Shown: positions 48,495 through 62,000, numbered from the stretch's first letter. The stretch is DNA of 64,000 nucleotides from Galbula dea (GCA_013399015.1 VWZX01004903.1:1192224-1256223); one strand, 5' to 3'. The notes: generated by a model from the letters alone, not told the origin. Numbers and translations: made by a program.

Positions 48495-51171
48495 CTGCAA
48501 CACACAATGCAATGTTCACTCTAAATGGAAGTCAGAAGATCTGGGTTCGTTCTCAAACCTGCACAGGCTTCTTGTGTAGCCTTGGTTAGCAGCTTGTATA
48601 GTTGAGGTGCTGCAGCAGAAACCACAGAAATTGGGAACCAACAATGAACTTTTTACTGAAATGTACAGTCTTATCTGGGGGGAAAAAGCTACTTGTGAAT
48701 TCAAATTGTTTTTGACAGATCATTTCTTCTAAGAATTATCATATTTTCTTTTCTTTCCTTTCTTTTTTTAATTCTGGAGGAAAAAGCTTCTGTCATTTGT
48801 AATAACATTTTTGTAAGCTTGATATTATCCACAGTATGAAAAGGGGAGAAGCAGTTAAGTATTAGTATCCCTTTGTCTCGGTCTAGAAGAAACTGAACTG
48901 GCAAAAAATAAGGCAATTTCTGTTCCTTGATATCCTTAAGTGATACTTTCTCTTTGGAAAGCAATATTTTATTGTCAGATTAGAACAAAAATGTCAATTG
49001 ATTCAATAGTTTTAGTAATAACAGTAATTAGTACAAGCTTCCTTAAGATACCAGTGTTACTACTATGGGTTTAGAAGTAAAAAAAAAAAGTATACATAAA
49101 TGAACAATGGGTAGGTAATCAGTAACATCTGAAGTATTTTGCTTGTGGTTTATTTCAGGGAGCTAATTGTTATAAAATACATAACTTCTATGCTTACATC
49201 ATAAGTTATTAGATCATAACATCAACCTGTACATGTCATAAGAAGAGACAGGCCTTTGCCAGATACATATGTTAAATGTACATGGTTAGATGATCTTTGT
49301 CTAATAATAATAATTATCAGAAACAGAATTTTACTCTTGGGTTGTTTAATTTTACAGTAAAATTATATACTAGCTATTATACAACTGAAATCATGGGGAA
49401 TCTTGCTGAACAAGAGTTAAGTATGATTTGATAATTTCTGTGCTTAGTATCTAGGTCTTAGAGTAAATATATGTAGAGGTGGTGAAATGTTCAACTTAAC
49501 AAAACACCAGAGAACAAGTGGCTCCTGCAGTCTAACAGACCAAAAAGTGTAAACTTTTTACTATACTATTTAAATGTACTTAAGGAGAAACTTCTGGTAG
49601 GCCAATTTTTGTTCCTAGTGTATGGATTATTCTTAAATCAAAATCAGAGATGACTTAGACCAAGAGGCATTTGAATTTAGAATATAAAAAGTAATACGGA
49701 ATATGTGATTCAGAAAAATATTTTTCATTCTGAGGTATGCTTTCAAAACAGAAGACTCTTTCTTCTGCTGTATTTTTCACACATTTCCTCCATCTGCCTT
49801 CAGTTTGGTGCTGTTCAGCTTTGTTGTGAAAAATATATCTTTATTCTGCCTTAGCCCATGGTCCCTTTTCCTTTGGTCCAGAATCATAGAGCAGCAAGGA
49901 ATATTCACAACACACTGCTTAATGGGAAGCTTCACTTGTGTTCCTTTTTTCTTGGGTATCTAAGTATTTGACATTGCTGTCGACCTTCAGAGGTTCTGGA
50001 GGATGCCTTGCTTGTTGGCAGGCTATGACTGAGCAGGCAGACACCTTTTTCTAGTAAGAGTGATGTTCTTAGATACTCTACCTAACAGTTTTTTGGGGCT
50101 TCTTGTTTGATGTTCACACAATACACAGAAAGCAATATGTGCAGATGTTCTTTCCTATGCAATCAAAAGAGCATTGAAGGTCCTGGGAATATTTCCAATG
50201 GAAAAAAGGCTTGAAGCATGCAGAGGTATCTTCTGTGCCTGTGCACAGCAGGTTTTGTAGGTCTGACTGAGGCATCTCTGTAAATTTTTGAGTTTAAATA
50301 AGAAATATTCAATAACATGAAACTCTTTTAAGATATCAAGTTCTACTTTTTTTGCATTCATGAAACATCAATGGAAGATCAGTGTAAAGTGTAGGAGAGA
50401 ATTTGGTTTGCTGTTTGTATTTATGGCTTTTAATGCAAAATCTGTCACCTAACGTATTTCTGTGAGAGCTGATGACACACACAAAAGCCTCAGCTGTACC
50501 GTAGTCAGAAATCTACTGTTTAAAGACTACAAGTTTTCATTTAACCCAAAAATACACAAAAGAAGGGAAATTGGTAGACACCATTCTGTTTTGAATTGCT
50601 TTGTTGTCCAAAACTTTTCATCATGTAATAAATGTTGTAAGAGCTCAAAGAGTTCTCCAGGTATCCTGCAGTATTACGAGACAATTAAAATTGCCCTTAC
50701 ATGTACTTCAGCTTTAAAAGCTGCAGGAAAATAAGTAGTATTAAGTCTGGCCTGAATGATTATCCCAGTTCCTTACCTCATGCATTATACTCAAAAGGCT
50801 TGCAGGTCACCAAGAGGATCTGCTGTGAACTGGTAGGTGCAAGGTGACCTCCTTCTCCCTGTCATGCTTGAGTTATACTGAAAAATAGTAAAGTGCTTTG
50901 TCTTCTTCAGAGTTACTTAGTGCTGCTGAAAAGGAGCTCCACAAGGTTGGTGGCCTATCACGGCACTGTACAAAAGCTGATTCCCAGAACATGATCTTGA
51001 GTCCTTTTCATATTTAAACTGAAATCAGTGCTGGATCAAGAAGTGAATTTGAAAAGGAAATTGAAATTTGAAATTGAATCAGCTACCTGTCAGTGCAGGC
51101 TCTTTTAGCATTCCCATCTGCAAAACAGAGGAGTTGAATGCACCTCAGTTACCCAGTTGTAGAAGACCTAC
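48495..51171 (-). other. CRB1 intron 3
   Basis: AT-rich intron. A short cagaatcatagag string near 49880 recalls a CR1 tail but is too short to call. No gene was seen. Confidence 0.9.
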
Positions 51172-51367
51172 CCATTTACATGGTCCACGCACTGTCCCCC
51201 GTTGAGGCATGGCAGGCTGATGCACTCATTGATGTTGGTTTCACAGAGATGGCCAAGAAAGCCTGGTGCACAGGAGCAGGAGAAGGTCCCCAGCGAATCG
51301 TGGCAGGTCCCACTGTTCAGGCACGGCTCTGACAAGCACTCATCTATTTCCAGCTCACAGTTTGTTC
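51172..51367 (-). CDS. CRB1: CRB1 exon 3: EGF-like modules 5/6/7
   Basis: This 196-nt exon has the same length as I recall in human. The acceptor is tttgcttttgaag and the donor AATGG|GTAGGT. It enters in phase 1, making a glycine codon with exon 2 (Y-T-G-T-N-C), and leaves in phase 2. It finishes EGF 5, carries all of EGF 6 (EIDECLSEPCLNSGTC, then CSCAPGFLGHLC) and starts EGF 7 (NINECISLPCLNGGQC). The D/N-x-D/N-E-C spacing at the start of both modules is the usual calcium-binding EGF signature, so this stretch probably forms a rigid calcium-dependent rod. Confidence 0.97.
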
Positions 51368-54300
51368 CTTCAAAAGCAAAGAAAACAATCAAACTCCAAA
51401 CTTAGGAGATAGATAGTTTTGGAGATCTTGCCAAAGGCTGTTTTAAGTACAATAGTCACATAATAATTTTTTTCTTTTAAGCAATTAACTATTCTTAAGC
51501 CTCCTTAATATGCACTGCAAGATTAGTTTTTTTCTAGGCTTGGAAGAATTTACAAAAGAAAAAGCTAGCAGTTATTCACAGGAATGGGTAGAATAACAAC
51601 TTTTTATGTTCACTTGAACATGGAATCTGAAAACTACTTTTCAGATTATTCAAACTATGCTACTATTCTATTTATATAATACAGAAGTGACTAGTAATTT
51701 AATGACCTCAGAAGAGACCATTTAAAGCTGCAAAGTTAATTGAATTCATTGGAGGCTGTCTGTTTAGCTGTGGTTTATTGCTTAAAATTTTTTTAAGAGT
51801 AAGATGTGTAAATAAATCGGTCTATGATGCCATGTTTGCAACAGGTCAGAATCTAGGAGCTGCTCTTCAGAGATAATTGATGGAACAAAATCAGTTCTAA
51901 TATTAGTTTACAGCTATTTGTGATGGTAGGTAGGTTAAATATACACTTCTTTTTCCCACCTCTAGCATAGGCCAGGAAACACTAAGAAAATTTCCTAATT
52001 AATGCCTTGCAGCTCCTGCTTTGATTATTTCAGGGTTTTGTATGCTTATGCACTTATTTAGTACATTGAGTAACAGAGTGATATTTTTTTAAATAATTTT
52101 CACCTGCCAAGTCAGGGTTTTTTAACAGTTACATCATCAGCCACCAAAGAGATGCAAAATAGCAAATTATAATGAATCTGTTTTTAAGGGGACTTCCTTA
52201 ACTTTTATTTGACTTACCAAAGTAGCAGTAGTATGTTAATAGTTTTCAGGGGAATTTCCTACTTGAAGTAGCGTCTGCAGCCCTGAGAATGGTTCCATAT
52301 TTTTGGACAGGTGAAGTTTTCAGCCCAAGATGAAAGGCTTTCAAAGGGTGGGAACAGATCCATTCTGACAACATGAATTATCTTAGGAATTGATTTAGGA
52401 CATCACCTTTAATTCTTTCTTTATACTGTTTTTGTCAGCTCTGTCTTGCTGTGAAATTTGTATATTGTAGGTCAGAATATCTTTCTCAAAACACTGAGAT
52501 TGATAATATTTACCACTATTATTTGATGGCTAATTTATTTTGGTCCTTTTGACTGTAGCAGCTTTCTTAGAGGAAAAAAACCCTCTGTATTATGGAAAAA
52601 AACCTGGGAATACCTTAAAATGCCGAAACAAAATTTAAGGATGTTAGCTCATAACTATTTTTCATTGTATTTGAACCTTAAAGTGCAGGTTCATCTTTCC
52701 AGTACTTACAAAATATTACTGTTGCTACTTTATAGAATATGTTTTTATAGTTCCTTGAGACCACATATAGAACACTAGATGGGTGAAGTCACCAGTCCCA
52801 TGCCTCCGGTTTAAGGTTCACTGATCAGCTAGCCAGTACTTTCAGCAGGAGCCTGCTGAGAGACCCTAGCCCAGGAACACTCTCTTACGGCTTTATGATA
52901 ATGTACATTACATCCAGCTATAGTGAGCAGTCCCTGTGTGGTCATTGCCCTGTGAATTCACTGTAATTGTAAACAATGTGTTTGCAGAAGTATGTCTAGT
53001 GACCGTAAATCTGCCAGAGCTTGTTAACAGCTTACTGTGGACACAAAAAATCATGTGACAAAACAAACCCTGTTCAACTGATCCTCAGTTCAGCCAAATT
53101 TAAAATTACAGGCCTGAGAACAGCCTGATGATTAACATGAAAACGTAACGTTGTTGTTTTGGTTCACGTCTTTAATCTATCAAGCCCAGTAACCTGCCTT
53201 CGGCAATGTTGCCTCAGAAGAAAACTTCTCTCTGTATAATGCATCCAGCCACTGCAATATGCCATGGAAAGGGGGGGAATTCCTTCCTAGCCTTTACTGA
53301 ATCTGCTGTCAGGCTTTCTTATATGTGAAGAGGAGAGATGAAAAGATTCAATCTGCATTTGCACCTCAGTCTAACATTCTGTCATAAATATGCTGTGTGC
53401 CAAATATCATATGCCAGAAAGGAAAAAGAGCTGCAACACGCCCTGCAACAGTTATTGCATGGGGCTACACCATCAAGAGCAAAGGCATCCTGTTTGAGAG
53501 CCAGCAGAGTATTTCAGCAGATATCGAGCTGCACAAGTGGTTTGAATTGACAGACTGGAAAGGTGGGTAGAAGTGGTATTTATAACTTTTGTTTCTTTGA
53601 AGAATTAAGATAATATATACTGCTTGCTTTCCAAACTAGTCCTACTGTGCACTTCTTTGTACAGCACTAGTCAATAAAAAGTAAACGCAAGTGAGGATGA
53701 AAAAAATGCATCCAACATTTTCAAACTTGCCTGCCTACAGATATAGTGTAAAATCACTTTCTGGTCAAAGATACTAGGGGCTGGCAGGCTCAGTGTAGTT
53801 CCAGGAGGACCTGCAAGTTCTTAGTAGATCTGGAAACTGGTATCTGGGTCACTTCTTTCACTCTCTTGTACTGTAGTCCTGCGCTCGATCACAGCAGGTA
53901 CAGAGGACTGTCCCCAAATCCCTCAGTCTGTATACGGTGATCTTATGTTCTGTCATCTGGATGGAGATAGCTATTGTCTAGGCACCAGCTTCAAAGGGAC
54001 ATGAAGGGTTATAGAAAATTTAAACAGAGGGAGGAGTTAATTTTCTTGGGGTGAGGCTCATTGTTTTTGCACATAGGTCTGTTAACCACCAATTACCTGT
54101 ATGCATCCACAGATGTAAGTTGTTACAGGTCTTACAATAGAGGACAACAATAGGCCTAAATCCCAACAGGCTTCAACTCCACAAAGTTATGAACCATGAC
54201 AAGCACATTTTGGATATATGTGCCCTCTGCTAATCTTTATTTTGAAAATGCTTTGACATGTGGTCAATGTTGCTAGGCTCCTTTCATGTCACAGTCTTGT

Positions 54301-57300
54301 GCTTAGGAATCACAGCAGAGGTAATAACCTGGCCTGAATCCTCTGCTCAGGCTGGATAGGGTGCAAAGTGGGGAGTGTTGGTTTAAAACTTGAAAGTTGA
54401 GGAAGGAAACAGGTTTTTGACTTTGTTAGCAATTACTGATGGATGAACAATGTTGTTCGTTATTGATATCCACAGACTCACACAGAATCACAGAATATCA
54501 GGTATTGGAAGGGACCTCAAGAGATCATCTAGTCCAACCCCCATGCCAGAGCAGGATTCTACCCTAACCAGGAATTGAACCTGGGCACCAGTGGTGAGAG
54601 CGGTGAATCCTAACCACTAGACCACCACGAGGTCACTCTATCCACAATGATATTGCCATGAACTTACTGGGAAGGGAGGTCTGTACTTGAGGTACTTCAT
54701 CCCATAGTAGAGGCTGCTGTTCTTCTGCTTGCCTTTAAGGGCCTAAGACTTATGATGCATCTACGCTAAATATTTGCATGGTGTATATATTACGTATAAG
54801 AATACTGCATGAGAACTTAAAGATCTATCAAGAATAATTTCCTCACGCTGCACAGAGTTCATCCCAGCTACGGTTACATCATAGTAAAAGGTATTGCACA
54901 AGAATTAATGTAGCCCATCACACCTATTTTCATCTGTCACTGAATGAAACACTTCCTGCTGCTGCTGTCTTGGACTAAGATTAGGTTTTGGAGCTGCCAT
55001 ACACCCTTCATAGTTAACACTAAAATGTTCACTGGCAATGAAGGTATGGCTTCTGCTGTGTCCACCAAGGCAATTAATGTAGCTAGCTCTGAGTAATAAC
55101 AGGTTCTTACACCATGCTCTGTTGGGGTGAAATAAAAGCAAGTGCAATTAGTGCAGTGGCAGAAAAAAAGTATTTGATTAAGGTAGCCAGCAAAACCAAT
55201 CGAGCTTCATTATTTAACAGCTGCATGACATATGTCTTGTAAATAATTTCACATATGCAGAACATTATCATAGAAACTGCAGATTTCATGCTAAATTTTC
55301 CAGTCTTTGGCTCTTGATGCGTTCTAACCTCTTCCATTTGTGTAAGAATTATGTGTGACATTTCTCAGCTATTTTAAGAAGAGTTGCAGCATACCAGTCA
55401 TAAAAAACAGCAGTCGTAGTCTGTGAAACAAGTAGCAACTGCAGCCAGTAACTCATGCATTTGGTTAAGATTACTGCTGCAGATTTACTGTACCTTCTCT
55501 ACCAACATATCGAGAGATGTAACCTTTTTAACATCATAGCAAAATGATATGAGGCTGGATGACTTCCCACAGTACTTCATGATGTCAGGCCAGGATATGG
55601 TTGATGGCTGGTAAGATCCCCTGACAGAGTAAATGAGGGTCTTTATTACCAGTGGGGACACCTCAGGACTTTCATACAGTAATCCCTCTGGCTTGTACAT
55701 TTAGTACAATTCACAGCAAGGTGCAGAAAACAACAAAAAAGAATGTTTCTGATAAATCATGTTGTTAAATAGTCTTTAAAAGTTGGTGGTTTGCTGCTGA
55801 AGGAACAGTCTGCTACTCCTCCATAGAATTATTATGATTCGTCTCTTTGCTGCTGTAAGCTGTGTTGGAGCTCTATGTCAAAACACTGCAACTTCTTCTG
55901 CTTTGTGTTTTAGACCTGTTCTCCTTCATTGGTCTCCTTCCTTGGTTCTCTCTTTATTTCTTAACTCTACTTGTGCTGAGTGTGGATCACTTGCTGATAT
56001 TGCTTGATTTTTGGTGAGAACAGAGACCATCAGCCTGACAAACAGAAGAATTTCATGATGAAAGTGGAGCAGCTCTAGCAGAAAAAGTTTCCTCTAGCAG
56101 TTTCTGTTGATCTAAATCTTAATTTCTTTTTGCTTGGGCTTTACTGTTTTGTTTCCCGTCTCTTTGTCTCTAAGGTCTATATTCTGTCTCTTTCAAATCC
56201 AGTTCCTGGCCTATGGATCCAGGTTTGGACCCCACTAACATTGCCAGTTAAAGTTTCCTGAATACAATAGCAAGTCTGGGCTGAGTCTGATCATTGCAAA
56301 ATAATCATGCTGGTTGTTAACAGGTTTTTCCTTCCTCCTGCTCTTTGGCTTTCCACCAGTTGTGTAGTTTTCTCCTTGGCTGGCTTGAGCTCAGACACCT
56401 GCTGGCAGCAGCAGGGTGGCAGGAAGGTAACAAGCTTCCTTCAAATAACATTCCCCATGCTCAAGAGGGATATTAACTGAGGGCTGGCTTCCAACGAGTG
56501 CTGTGTCAGACACAGGAAAGCTTCTTTTTACTTCTGAATTCCTCTCTTGCGTGGGGATTTGGGGATGGAGCTGTAAACCGCATCTCTTATTTCTTATTCA
56601 TTTGAATCACTTGAAGCAATTGCTGGGGTTATTTTCCCCCCTTTTGCTGTAGGACTTCTTTTATTTTGTTGCTCACCTGACTGGCAATCTATCACTAAAA
56701 AAATGCCTCCCATTCTCCCCTTTTAACAATTCAGTGTGTGACTTCTTGCAGTCCTATCCCTGACTACAGCTTTGAAATTTGAAGGGAGCTGACTCCTGCA
56801 AGGATTATATGCTCTCCAGTAGAGGAAGTAAGCAAGAAAAATCACACCTGTGCCTTAAAACTGAGGCACATAAAGTGGGATTATGAAAAAATGGGCACTT
56901 AGAAAACTGAGCAGAGGAAAGAAAGTTCATGTGAAACATCAAGGCTTAAGAGTAGAGTTTGTTATGGTTAGCAAATCAGGCAAGTCTAATTAGATCTAAT
57001 TTTTAACCCTGTCAAACACTGCTTTTGTTTCAAGACCAAAAACTACATATAGCACTCTGAAGACATGCATTTTTAGAATGTTTCATTCAAAAGGAATGAT
57101 AACCTAGCCCTGTGACATAGCTTAATGTTCACAAAACTTCCCTACAGATTTTGTTAAATGTGTGATTTCTTTAATCCTTCTGTATCTGATATCAGTAGTT
57201 CACAGTCATAAGGTAACCCACTGGTGCTGAAGCTGAAGGTAAGCTGGCAGTGCAGATATGACTAAATAAGTATGTGGGAATTGAAGTTGGAATACTAATT

Positions 57301-57349
57301 ACGATGGTTCTTAACAACACAAAGAAAAAGTTGTTTTAATAGTGCCTAC
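51368..57349 (-). other. CRB1 intron 2
   Basis: A 6-kb intron. Its notable content is the chimeric tRNA/CR1 SINE at 54475-54638. The rest has no recognised exon, RNA gene or repeat; short open frames appear to be chance. Confidence 0.85.
54475..54638 (-). mobile_element. tRNA-Glu-headed SINE with CR1-type 3' tail
   Basis: Read on the minus strand, the element starts with a tRNA-Glu-like body: GTGGTGGTCTAGTGGTTAGG (A-box region), CTCTCAC (an anticodon loop of the CTC type), then GGTTCAATTCC (B box). It then passes into the CR1 3' end: GGGGGTTGGACTAGATGATC, later CTTCCAATACCTGATATTCTGTGATTCTGTG. The anticodon stem is mispaired, so this is not a working tRNA gene. An 8-bp direct repeat, TATCCACA, flanks it exactly (54467-54474 and 54639-54646), consistent with a target-site duplication. 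Its structure implies RNA polymerase III transcription and mobilisation by CR1 reverse transcriptase, as for other avian tRNA/CR1 SINEs. Confidence 0.88.
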
Positions 57350-57934
57350 CTGTGTACCCAAGTGGACAGATGCAGTCATACTGTCCTATCTGGTTGAGAC
57401 ATGTTGCTCCATTCAGGCACGGATCTGACACACATTCATTCACTTCCAGGTCACAGTGCTTGCCTTGGTAGCCTGGGACGCAGTAGCAAGAGTATTCATC
57501 AATCCCATCCCTGCACACTGCTCCGTTGTGGCACGGTTCAGAAATGCATTCATCAAAATCCGTTTCACACAAGGTACCTGTGTATCCTGAACTACAAAGG
57601 CAGATGGGCCCAGCCAGGCTGTTTTGGCAGGTGCCTCCGTGCTCACAAGGGTTTGTGTCACACATGCTGATGGCTATTTCACAGGTAGATCCATTATACC
57701 CGTCGGGGCACTCGCAAGTAAAGCTGAGATCTCCAGCAGAGTTTAAACAGGTAGCATTTTGAAGACAAGGGTTTGAGGAGCAAGGATCAGAGGTTTTATT
57801 GCAGAGTTCCTCCACACTGTCCACTGATGCTTCTGCACAATGGCAAGTATTGTCTTTATGATCAACAATGCATGTAGAGTTCATTTGGCAAGAGTTTGAG
57901 AGGCACCTGGAATCATTCCTTGTGCAAAGTGACT
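57350..57934 (-). CDS. CRB1: CRB1 exon 2: EGF-like modules 1-5
   Basis: This 585-nt internal exon starts after the acceptor ttcctttctag and ends TACACAG|GTAGGC. It enters in phase 1 (AG completes a codon) and leaves in phase 1. It begins S-L-C-T-R-N-D-S-R-C-L-S-N, the start of the mature protein, and encodes five EGF-like modules. The first is short and irregular; modules 4 and 5 resemble Notch-type EGF repeats (DECISEPCHNGAVC, NECVSDPCLNGATC). Several N-x-S/T sites are present (NSTC, NATC, NGST). The exon is one codon longer than the human exon as I recall it. It lacks a signal peptide, which must come from an upstream exon. The short open run past the donor, GRHY then stop, is intronic. Confidence 0.97.
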
Positions 57935-58943
57935 CTAGAAAGGAAACACACAAAATCCTGAGGGTTTCACAGCACTGGGAGTAACTAAGAGTGAAGGAAG
58001 CGCAACTCTAATATGACTGTGCATTAAAACCAACAGCTGTAATTGTTGTCTGTTGAGAACAAAATAGGACTGGTAACTGTGTGATGCACATTAATAGGGT
58101 AATAAATGCAAAATGAAAACAATTACGAAAATACGAGCAGGTTCTAATTTCCTCTTCTTGCCTCTTCCAACAGCCATGGCTTGGAATTGTCAGGATTACT
58201 CAACCATACTAAGAGTACAGTTGCAACAATATTTGTGGTTGTCAACAGATATCCAACAATATGGAATGCATTTAGGTATATTTAAGACAAACATTTACTT
58301 TTTTCTTTTAACCAGACGAAGGAGCTGAACCACATTTTTGAGTTCAATATCACTTTGTATTCTTTTGCAGTGGAAGTTTTTTGTATTATATTTCAGCAAA
58401 GCTAAATGACTTGGATGCAGTTATAGCTCAAGTAAGTGGTTCAAACCTTCACATGCTTTGATTTTTGACTTCCTGATTATAAATAGTAATTTGACAGCTC
58501 TACATCTTTTCTACCACGAAGAACCTCATAAGAACCTGAGATGCAACATAGTCCTTTGGGAGCCTTCCAGCCTCAGAGGCTGGAAGAACAAGATTCACAC
58601 TGTGTAAACATGCTCCTTACCCTCCAGGAACTGAGCTCCTGGCAGTAATTAAAGGCCACGTGGAGTTGCCTTGCTGCTGTAAATAATGGCTGACAATAAC
58701 AATAGCGACTTCTAACTTCCTAGTAAAGGAGGAGTGAGCTGTTACCAACATTGTTCATAACCCACAACTGAGAAACAGTGATAGAGTTAAAACAGTGAAA
58801 GTAGTGAAGGATGTTCTTTCTAACAAAACAAAAGAATTTTGCCATGAAGCTGTGTAATTTTTTTTAAATCATGATTAGTTGTCTCCATAGCAAAATAAAT
58901 GGCCGTATTCAGATAAGCATAACATACATATGTAAGTACATAC

Positions 58944-59028
58944 CTGCTACCTTAAATTCAGTGTTAGGCATGCTAAGCAATATCAGCAAGATGCCAAATA
59001 CTGAATGCCTGAAGTAGGTGTGTTGACT
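58944..59028 (-). CDS. Candidate upstream CRB1 exon with signal-peptide-like segment
   Basis: About 1 kb before exon 2, a minus-strand frame reads H-S-V-F-G-I-L-L-I-L-L-S-M-P-N and on to E-F-K-V-A. It ends at a perfect donor, GTAGCAG|GTATGT, in phase 1. Joining exon 2 would give K-V-A-E-S-L-C-T-R-N, so phase and position suit the missing signal-peptide exon. Weak points: the hydrophobic run has no in-frame ATG before it (the frame is closed by TGA at 59035-59037), so the start codon would need another exon through the possible acceptor ctgtgactgcag. The first in-frame ATG lies after the hydrophobic core. The boundary at 59028 is a guess, and the true exon 1 may lie beyond the window. Confidence 0.35.
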
Positions 59029-62000
59029 CTGCAGTCACAGCTTCACTGCCAACAATAGCAAGGGAGCTAGAATGAAGCCTGTTTGCTTTTATGTGTGCTA
59101 TAATCAGGTTACATGCTGCACAGAAATAGGTGAAGAGTGCAATGGGCTTCTAGTGATTGCTAAATTAATTTCATAATATCATGTTGCTTCTGTTGTGACT
59201 TGCCATTGGTTTGGTACGGGCTGGGGAAATGATGTTAATTATCAGCATACATCCTGTAGCATTCAGGAATTTTGTTACGTATAATCTAACTCAAGGGATG
59301 ATTCCAAATGAGGTGTTCGCTTTAGACCTCTGTCTTGGTCTAAAGGTGAAGCTTTTGAATGTGTAGGACAGGTTAGAGGAAGAAATGCTGAAGTTACCTC
59401 TGATTACTGTGATAGTAAAATGAAACAATGGCATATAAAACCTCATAGTCAGTGATTAATAGAGAGAAGGGAAAGTAGTTGTATACTGACATAAACCACC
59501 TAGAAAATGGGGACTGTGTAATGACTGACCTAAAAAGCCAAATGTGTGTGTAATATTTCCATTCCTACTGGTACTATTGGAAAATACAATTTAGAGTATA
59601 ATAATGAAAGTTCTATCCAGTACAATTTTTCCTTTTGCAATTGATTTTCATTGTAAGAAATCCTCTACTGCAGAGTGAACATCTGAATGTCATCAGACTT
59701 CTAATGTGATCATGAAGTGACATTTCTCAAAATAGGAGTGTAGAACTATAAACAAATATTTTGCATATCACTAAAGGGAAAAAATTTACTTGTGTTATGG
59801 GAGGGTTAAAAAGGCAGTCCTATCTTGGCCAAGAATCTGTGAAATAAAGCTTATTGTTCCTTTTGGAGAGAAGGTAGTGACTCAGAAAGACTAGTGGGCT
59901 GGAGAATTAGTTACATTATGTGATCTATATGACAGACCCCAAAACATTCTATTTTCTTCTTTCAGTTTACTTTTATTCCAGAGTCTTGTTTGGAAATACA
60001 AAGGGTATGAGTCTTCTACAGCAGCTACTTGAAAATGAATGGCAGAACAGTGTACGTTTGTGCAAACAGGGTGTTGTGTATGAGCTGAACTTGGAGAAAT
60101 TCAGACCCATCTACCCCAGTCTCTAATTTCTTCCTAGTTCTTGGAACCGAGATTCAGGAGGGGGGAGGAGACACAACAGAGGAGGAGATGGGGCACTGAA
60201 AGAGAAGAAGTATGTAGAGATGCTTATCAATAACGGGCTAGACCAATGCTTAGAATGTCCTAGGACAGATCCCTGCCGGGCTGGGAAAGCGAGTGGCTAG
60301 GGCTGGTCATCTGAGGTTAACAATCAACCAATGGGGATTGTCAGAGATTACAAACTGACTGAGGAGGGTGCTTTTTCATTATGTGTATTTTAATACATAA
60401 TATAATTTAATCTGTTTTTTTCACAGGAAGCAGAAGTGGAGGAAGAAAGCCTCAGAAAACTTTACTGACCTAGGAAAGACTGATAACAAATAGGGAGGTT
60501 GGAAAAGTTACCTGTTCTTCATTGTTGTGCCTTCTGATTTGAGGTGTACACAGAGGTAGCAGTGCCTCTGAGAATAAAAAGCACCAATCTAAATGAACTT
60601 GATGTTCATAAATAGGTAGATTTACTGAGTGAAATACCTAGTTAATATTTCTTTGAACAAGTAGAACAGAGATTTATGCAGTAACATTGATATTAGTAGT
60701 GACATTATGATTTAAAACAAACTGATAGTGGTCTTAATCATTACACAGAAATAGCTTCTTAATTGTTTCTTTTGGGGTGTTGCATTTATAAGTAAAACCT
60801 GAGAAATGTTTTTGTTTGTACTAGTTTTAGCTGTTGTTATGCTCATATGTACCAAAGATGCAGAGAAGAAATATCTAGAAAAGGTATCAACTTTTCTTGG
60901 TAAAGATTATCTCTCTTTAACACAGGCTACGATAGACCTGATTAAGCAAGCAAGTTAAATATTGATTATCAAGAGGAGAACTGGAGCTTTACCTCCTGTT
61001 CTTTGAAGGAAAATAGGACAAAAATGGTATTCCTGATTAAGCCTGCCTTTAAAATGACCTTCCCCAAACCTGTTAACATTCAAATTTGCACTGGAAACAG
61101 ATATTCCATCATAATGCAGCATCAGCACTACTTCCACCAGCTCACAACTCTCACTGAAAGTAAAATTCAAGACATTGGTGTGCACTGACTTGCTCCATGG
61201 TCAGCAGTATCACAGACATTTCTGCTCCTCAACACATCTTCATATATGTTCTGATGTCCTAGTTTACATAATTTTGTATATTACCCATATGTTTTGTTTC
61301 TTTTCTTTAGCCTGGATAATAGCTTACTGTAATCTGTTAACTACAGTTAAAATAAGTGTCCCATATTTTTCTTGGGATTGCACAACTTAAAAGAGCTTCC
61401 CTTTCAGTCTGCCTACTTAAAATTCATCAATCTGCAGGTTTGAAGAAACATTCTAAATTTGAAGAAATTAACGATGATTAACTTATAAATTATCTAACTG
61501 TTCCACTGTGTAAACTAAAAAAGATGAGGTCAATCATTCAAGTGCTTCTTAAGTAGGACCACTATGATAGAAGAAACAATTTAGCTAATTATTACTGTTT
61601 TTCCAGAGATAATTTGCACCCATCAACTCAATTTGTTGTAATGACTCTGAGAAACTGAAGCATTTGCCAGTCTGCAGTTCTGATAGCAACATATTGGCTT
61701 TAAGCACTGGTTAAAAAGCTCCATAGCTCTCTCAGGCAGTAATAGTTGATAGAAAATAGGGGAAGAGTAAAACAAGCCCTAAAAGCACAGTCAATAGTGA
61801 AGGTAACCAATTTGTCACCAAGGTGATGCCACAATGGGAAAAACTTTAAATGAAAAACCTTTCCTGGATTTTTTTAACTACTATTTTAATTTCAGCTCCT
61901 CTGGCTTTTATAAAACGAATTTCTTATGCAGAAATTGTCAAAAGACAATTCAATAAATCCAGCACTCCCTAGAGGATGCTTTTGTCTGATTTGTACTACA

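Larger units (their letters stand above)
11406..57934 (-). other. CRB1: CRB1 gene body (exons 2-11; exon 12 not in window)
   Basis: Ten exons in order on the minus strand encode EGF-like modules interrupted by three laminin-G domains, in the order known for vertebrate CRB1. Joined by their visible GT-AG sites they stay in frame for 3938 nt, compared with 3935 nt I recall for human exons 2-11. CRB1 is a type I membrane protein of the Crumbs apical complex. In retina it maintains the subapical region and outer limiting membrane, and human mutations cause retinitis pigmentosa 12 and Leber congenital amaurosis 8. CRB2 shares the architecture, but the residue-level agreement (for example DWCESHPCQNRGRC, QLQSGNSFY, SYFEN, CANGATC) and exon lengths favour CRB1. 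The promoter and the last coding exon are not visible. Confidence 0.97.

Noticed and set aside
49875..49895. CR1-tail-like cagaatcatagag
   Set aside because: Too short and without the octamer repeat or upstream CR1 sequence.
54561..54638. Functional tRNA-Glu gene
   Set aside because: The A and B boxes are present, but the anticodon stem is mispaired and the body runs straight into a CR1 tail, so it is a SINE head.
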